A stretch of DNA of 64,000 nt from the NCBI GenBank assembly GCA_002170395.1, contig NHEJ01000004.1, positions 124,001-188,000 of the forward strand, in the 5' to 3' direction. The position numbers and the translations under genes were made by a program. Positions within the stretch are counted from its first letter, which is position 1. The number at the start of each line of letters is the position of its first letter. Below, piece by piece: positions 53,486 through 64,000 of the stretch. The notes beneath the pieces are model-generated. The model saw only the letters and a list, made by a program, of their open reading frames with translations, did not search any database and was not told the origin of the DNA. The stretch is from Betaproteobacteria bacterium TMED82 (GTDB lineage Bacteria; Pseudomonadota; Gammaproteobacteria; Burkholderiales; Burkholderiaceae_A).

Positions 53486-54331
53486 TTACCGTGTTGTGTT
53501 CGCTAAATTTTTAAGTCTTAAAATCCTCTCATGAGTCGTGGGATGCGTTGAGAAAAGATTTTTAACTCCATTTGAACTTAACGGAGACATAATCATCATC
53601 TGAGCAGTTTCAGGTCTGTTTTCTGCTTTTTCAAAGATCGTTTTTCTTGCCATATTGTCAATCTTTGCAAGGGCAGACGCCAAAGCTTCAGGGTCGCCAC
53701 AATAGGTCGCTCCATTGAAGTCAGCTTCAAATTCTCTAGATCTTGATATAGCCATTTGTATTAAGGAGGCAGCTAAAGGTGCCAAAACAGCGAGTAATAT
53801 AGCAAAAACTGGGTTGAACCCTCTAGCACCACCTCTACCGCCGAAAAACATAGCAAAAGTCGCTAAAGAGGAAATAGCACCAGCGAAAGTGGCAGATACG
53901 GTTGAAATTAATATATCCCGTTTTACAATGTGAGCAATTTCATGAGCTAAAACTCCCTTTAACTCTCTCATCGTCAAGGTTCTTAATAAACCTCTGGTAA
54001 CTGCGACAGCCGCATTTTCTGGGTTCCTGCCGGTGGCAAATGCGTTAGGAGCCTCCTCTTCGATTATGTAAGTTTTAGGGGCCGGGATACCAGCCTTTGC
54101 AGCAATTTCTTTAACTGAATTAACTAACTCGGGAGACGAGTTTTTATCGACTAAGGTGGCAGAGTAATATTTCAACACCATCTTATCAGAATGCCAATAG
54201 GCAGTTACATTACCGATTGCCGCAAACACCAGCGCAATTACCATACCAGCTTCACCCCCGATTAGAAATCCAAAAAACCCAAACAAAAAAACTATAAGAC
54301 TCATTAAAAAAATAGTTTTTGTATACCCCAC
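53486..54331 (-). CDS. htpX: Membrane zinc metalloprotease HtpX
   Basis: NAFATGRNPENAAVAVTRGLL; GVLAHEIAHIVKRD; FSTHPTTHERI. Confidence 0.95.
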   Translation of the reverse strand: MGYTKTIFLMSLIVFLFGFFGFLIGGEAGMVIALVFAAIGNVTAYWHSDKMVLKYYSATLVDKNSSPELVNSVKEIAAKAGIPAPKTYIIEEEAPNAFATGRNPENAAVAVTRGLLRTLTMRELKGVLAHEIAHIVKRDILISTVSATFAGAISSLATFAMFFGGRGGARGFNPVFAILLAVLAPLAASLIQMAISRSREFEADFNGATYCGDPEALASALAKIDNMARKTIFEKAENRPETAQMMIMSPLSSNGVKNLFSTHPTTHERILRLKNLANTTR

Positions 54332-54345
54332 TTAAATACCTCCAT

Positions 54346-55299
54346 TTAGCTGAAAAGATCGCCAAGTTTTATTCTAAACCCATTAAAAAATATTTTTGCA
54401 TCTGACCACTTACCCCCTGCTCTTTGGAGCCGATGCACTCCTAAAACTCCATCTTTGCAAGCTATTTTCAAAATCTTATTGTTGCCATTCGGTAATTCTA
54501 TTACTGTTCCAGGGTGTTCAGTGGTAATTCGTTTCTCGAGAATTTCTGCTGAGCACAATTTAATTCTTTGATTGCATAAAAAAGTAAAAACCCCTGGGTC
54601 AGGGGAGAAAGCTCTTATTTTATCAGTTATCTCTCTTATTGGTTTGTCCCAAATTAGTTTAGTATCTGACACTGTGATTTTCTTTGCATAAGATATACCG
54701 ACGTTTTCCTGATCATAAAACTTAACTTTTTGAAGGTTTCTTGAAGACTTAAAAAAAGCTTTCAATAATTCAACAGATTCTCTCGCTAAAGAATTACTCA
54801 ATGAAAAAGTTGAATCTAATGGTTTTATGGGCAAAATGCGCTTTCCCCATACCGGGCCCGAATCCAATTCAATATTCATTTTCATCAAACAAACGCCAGT
54901 GTACTTATCCCCCGCCTCTATTGCTCTTTGTATCGGGGCAGCGCCCCTCCACCTTGGTAAGATTGATGGGTGAATATTAAGACAGCCATTTGTGGGTAAA
55001 GACAAAAGCTTGGTTGAAAAGATTAAGCCAAATGAAACTACAATTAAATAATCAATCTGTTCCAAACAATACTCTAAGTCTTCACTTAATTGTGAAGATT
55101 TTTCGAGCGTAAAGACCCTTATTCCATTAGAGACACTAAAATTATAAACATCTGAGTGTCTTAAAGACTGACCCCTCCCCCTCTTTCTTGGCGGTTGGGT
55201 AAGCGTAAAATCTAAATGAACATCATTCGGCAATGCTTTCAGTAACCCACACAATACATCTTTAGAGAAATTTTGGGTGCCGGCAAATGCAATTTTCAT
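54346..55299 (-). CDS. fmt: Methionyl-tRNA formyltransferase
   Basis: IAFAGTQNFS; NIHPSILPRWRGAAPIQRAI; DSGPVWG. Confidence 0.95.
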   Translation of the reverse strand: MKIAFAGTQNFSKDVLCGLLKALPNDVHLDFTLTQPPRKRGRGQSLRHSDVYNFSVSNGIRVFTLEKSSQLSEDLEYCLEQIDYLIVVSFGLIFSTKLLSLPTNGCLNIHPSILPRWRGAAPIQRAIEAGDKYTGVCLMKMNIELDSGPVWGKRILPIKPLDSTFSLSNSLARESVELLKAFFKSSRNLQKVKFYDQENVGISYAKKITVSDTKLIWDKPIREITDKIRAFSPDPGVFTFLCNQRIKLCSAEILEKRITTEHPGTVIELPNGNNKILKIACKDGVLGVHRLQRAGGKWSDAKIFFNGFRIKLGDLFS

Positions 55300-55311
55300 T
55301 GAATAATTTTT

Positions 55312-55827
55312 CTAATTTATTACGCTTAATTTAGCCTTCTCTTTAATAAGCTTTTTTTGAATTCTATGCTGTTTCAACCGAGATAAGTAATCTACAAAAA
55401 CCTTTCCATTTAAATGATCCATCTCATGCTGTATGCAGACAGATAGCAGCCCGCCGGCTTCGAGTTGATGTTTACTCCCATCTGAATTGAAGTATTCCAC
55501 AAGTATTTTATCGGGTCTTTCAACACTCTCATAAAATCCCGGTACAGATAGGCACCCTTCATCATGCAATTTTTTTTCCTCACTAGTTTTTAGAACAGTA
55601 GGATTCAACAGAACAAGCTGTCTATCTCTTTCCGGACTTACGTCTAATACTATTAACCGCTTGTGAATATTTACCTGTGTTGCAGCTAGGCCTATTCCTT
55701 TCGAAGCATACATTGTCTCAAACATATCGGCTATTGTTTCCTTTAGAGGTTTATCAAATAACTCAATAGGTTTGGCTTTGATTCTCAACCTCGAGTCCGG
55801 ATATTGAAGGATATTTAAAATGGCCAT
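55312..55827 (-). CDS. def: Peptide deformylase
   Basis: KGIGLAATQV; EGCLSVPGFYE; QHEMDHLNGKVFVDYLS; start MAILNILQYPD at 55827. Confidence 0.95.
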   Translation of the reverse strand: MAILNILQYPDSRLRIKAKPIELFDKPLKETIADMFETMYASKGIGLAATQVNIHKRLIVLDVSPERDRQLVLLNPTVLKTSEEKKLHDEGCLSVPGFYESVERPDKILVEYFNSDGSKHQLEAGGLLSVCIQHEMDHLNGKVFVDYLSRLKQHRIQKKLIKEKAKLSVIN

Positions 55828-55919
55828 AATTAAAAAATTTCCAAAGAAAACTTGCAAAAACACCTGAATGAGTAATATGATGCAAAAAATTTGAACAGAA
55901 TTCAATAAATTTATAAAAA

Positions 55920-61906
<5,987 letters not shown>

Positions 61907-62081
61907 AAATATATATATATAATAATAGTAATAGTAATAGATTGGTATGTTTATGAGTGTTTTAGTAAGTAACTAATAAATCTGTAATTTTTATCTTAGA
62001 AGAGTTTGCGTTAAGCCTGATAAGATGTGGATAATTCTTCAAATTTGTTGGAATTTTCACTTTATTAACACTTTATACAGG
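61907..62081. promoter_or_regulatory. oriC: Candidate chromosomal origin (oriC) in the dnaA-dnaN intergenic region
   Basis: Perfect DnaA box TGTGGATAA at 62026-62034; AT-rich stretch and TAA/TAG trinucleotide run 61920-61940; flanked by dnaN and dnaA, rpmH-rnpA divergent. Confidence 0.75.
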
Positions 62082-63446
62082 TTAATTTCTTAACTGTTGT
62101 TCCAAAATGTGAAGATTGTGATTCATGTTCGCATCAGATTGTCTTGTTTGCTGTATTTTTTTTACGGCATGTAATACTGTAGTGTGATCTCTTCCGCCAA
62201 AAGCATATCCGATTTCAGGAAGGCTTTTTTGCGTCAATTCCTTGCTTAGGTACATCGCAATTTGCCTGGGAATGGCGATTGAAGCTGGTCTTCTTTTGCT
62301 GTACATGTCACCTATTTTCAATTTATAAAATTCAGCCACTGTCTTCTGTATCATTTCTATGGTGATCGCTGTTCGTTGGAGAGAAAGAAGATCTTTTAAA
62401 GCCTCTCTAACTACCTCTAAAGATGGACTTTTGTTGTGAAAAGAGCAAAAGGCGACAATTTTTTGCAGGGCACCTTCTAACTCTCTTACATTTGATCTTA
62501 AGTGCTTCGCTATAAAGAAAGCTGCGTCTTCTGGTAATGGTAATTTTTCTCTTTCAGCTTTTTTCAATAATATGGCTACCCGCATTTCAAGCTCTGGTGG
62601 TTCGATAGCTACAGTTAAGCCTGAACCAAATCGAGAAATTAATCTATTATCAATTCCACCCAATTCACTTGGATAAGTATCGCAAGTAATTATTATTTGT
62701 TTTTTTGCTGCAATAAGAGCTTCAAAAGCATAGAAAAACTCTTCTTGTGTACGAGATTTTCCAGCAAAAAATTGTATATCGTCTATTAATAAGATATCTA
62801 AGCTGTGATAGCTTTCTTTGAATTCTTCAAAAGATTTACGTTGGTATGCTCTTACTACGTCACTTACATAAGATTCCGCATGGCTATATTTAACACACGT
62901 ATTAGGAGCACCTTGTAATATTGAATTGCCAATAGCATGAATTAAATGAGTTTTTCCTAAGCCTACGCCACCATAAAGAAAAAATGGGTTATAACCATAC
63001 CCAGGATTTTCGCATATTTGCTGCGCCGCAGCACGAGCTAATTGATTAGCTTTACCTAAGACAAATGTTTCAAAGGTCCATTCCGGATTAAGATGAGACG
63101 CTTTGGAGTTTTTCTTATCAATTTTTTGGCTTGTTGGCGTTTGACTAGTGTTGCTGTCATTATTTTTTTTCAGGATATTATTGTTGACGACTTCCACATT
63201 TATTGTGACGGGTTTTTCAAAGTATGTTGTCATCCATTGCTTTATCCCTTCATTAAGTTGTTCGATAGCCCACTTTTGTTTAAATCTATTTGGCGCTACA
63301 AGGGTTAGTATTGTTTGGTCACTGCCGACTTTAATTTCCTTGATGGAAAGTGGTTCAACCCATGTTTTAACTTGTTGAGCCGTAAAGTTTTTTTTTATAT
63401 CAGCTAAACATTTTTGCCAACACTTTTCTTTTTCAACTAAATTCAT
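62082..63446 (-). CDS. dnaA: Chromosomal replication initiator protein DnaA
   Basis: [42 protein letters not shown]. Confidence 0.98.
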   Translation of the reverse strand: MNLVEKEKCWQKCLADIKKNFTAQQVKTWVEPLSIKEIKVGSDQTILTLVAPNRFKQKWAIEQLNEGIKQWMTTYFEKPVTINVEVVNNNILKKNNDSNTSQTPTSQKIDKKNSKASHLNPEWTFETFVLGKANQLARAAAQQICENPGYGYNPFFLYGGVGLGKTHLIHAIGNSILQGAPNTCVKYSHAESYVSDVVRAYQRKSFEEFKESYHSLDILLIDDIQFFAGKSRTQEEFFYAFEALIAAKKQIIITCDTYPSELGGIDNRLISRFGSGLTVAIEPPELEMRVAILLKKAEREKLPLPEDAAFFIAKHLRSNVRELEGALQKIVAFCSFHNKSPSLEVVREALKDLLSLQRTAITIEMIQKTVAEFYKLKIGDMYSKRRPASIAIPRQIAMYLSKELTQKSLPEIGYAFGGRDHTTVLHAVKKIQQTRQSDANMNHNLHILEQQLRN

Positions 63447-63532
63447 AACAAAGCAACATGTCTATAGGAAGATTGGGTTTTGAAAAACTATTTGAAGCGT
63501 GTAAACTGTATACTTCAAATTGAAAGGGTATC

Positions 63533-63667
63533 ATGAAAAGAACATATCAACCCTCTGTGACTAAAAGAAAAAGAACTCATGGATTTTTGGTGAGAATGAG
63601 AACTAATGGTGGACGAAAAGTCATTAGGTCTAGACGGGCGAAGGGTAGAAAAAGATTGGCTGTATAA
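63533..63667 (+). CDS. rpmH: 50S ribosomal protein L34 (44 aa; absent from the ORF track)
   Basis: [44 protein letters not shown]-stop. Confidence 0.97.
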   Translation: MKRTYQPSVTKRKRTHGFLVRMRTNGGRKVIRSRRAKGRKRLAV

Positions 63668-63673
63668 GAGTTA

Positions 63674-64000
63674 ATGAGAAAAGTAAAATCTTTATGTGAT
63701 AAGGAAATTTTTTCAGGTTTACGATTTAAACTTAGAAAAAACTCAAAGCATTTTAGTATAAATTATCAGTTAAAAACTAACACAAGCAAAAATTCTGAGA
63801 ACTCCAATTGCCACATTTATATAGGTTTTATACTTCCGAAAAAATATGTAAAAAGAAGTGTCGATCGAAATTTAGTAAAAAGATGGTGTAGAGAGCTTGT
63901 GAGGCACAGTACCAAAATTTTGTATTTAATCGTGAAAGTAAAGGTTCACATCCCGTTTTTCGGCAAGCGTAAAGATAAATATTTTACTGAGCTCGGCTCT
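63674..64000 (+). CDS. rnpA: Ribonuclease P protein component, 3' truncated by window edge
   Basis: KKYVKRSVDRNLVKRWCRELVR; directly after rpmH. Confidence 0.9.
   Translation, partial: MRKVKSLCDKEIFSGLRFKLRKNSKHFSINYQLKTNTSKNSENSNCHIYIGFILPKKYVKRSVDRNLVKRWCRELVRHSTKILYLIVKVKVHIPFFGKRKDKYFTELGS

Noticed and set aside
63447-63532. Origin in the dnaA-rpmH gap
   Set aside because: No DnaA box found there; the dnaA-dnaN gap has a perfect box and AT-rich repeats.

Overview
The window reads as an ordinary, AT-rich betaproteobacterial (Burkholderiales-like) chromosome segment that runs into the replication origin. Core clusters, mostly with intact frames: cca, midA-like methyltransferase, pteridine reductase, folB, ubiB, SSS symporter, glmU-glmS; ampG-like MFS, M48 protease, xthA, pyrE, gatCAB, mreBCD-mrdA-rodA, aceK, MBL hydrolase, metH; torF-like porin-glnK-amtB; gshA-gshB-ptsA/H/I-metX-metW; trkH-trkA-ntrX-ntrY-DUF4390-rsmB-htpX-fmt-def; topB; gyrB-dnaN-oriC-dnaA-rpmH-rnpA. 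The exception is an accessory region at about 9.75-16.47 kb, directly 3' of the glmS stop codon. It looks like a stack of small elements targeted to the glmS 3' end. The first (about 9745-14127) is bounded by an 18-bp perfect direct repeat containing the last glmS codons (ACT GTA GAG TAG = T-V-E-stop) and by 16-bp perfect terminal inverted repeats. It carries a 102-aa HTH-like ORF, a possible structured spacer, two DPPY DNA methyltransferases and a convergent, frameshifted restriction-endonuclease-like gene. It is followed by a related, decayed element (about 14110-14812) whose right end repeats the first at about 85% identity and carries a diverged glmS-tail copy (T-I-E-stop), then by further relic genes. 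No transposase or integrase is visible, so the mobilisation mechanism is unexplained. This is the best candidate for something undescribed. All calls come from reading the sequence; no searches were run.
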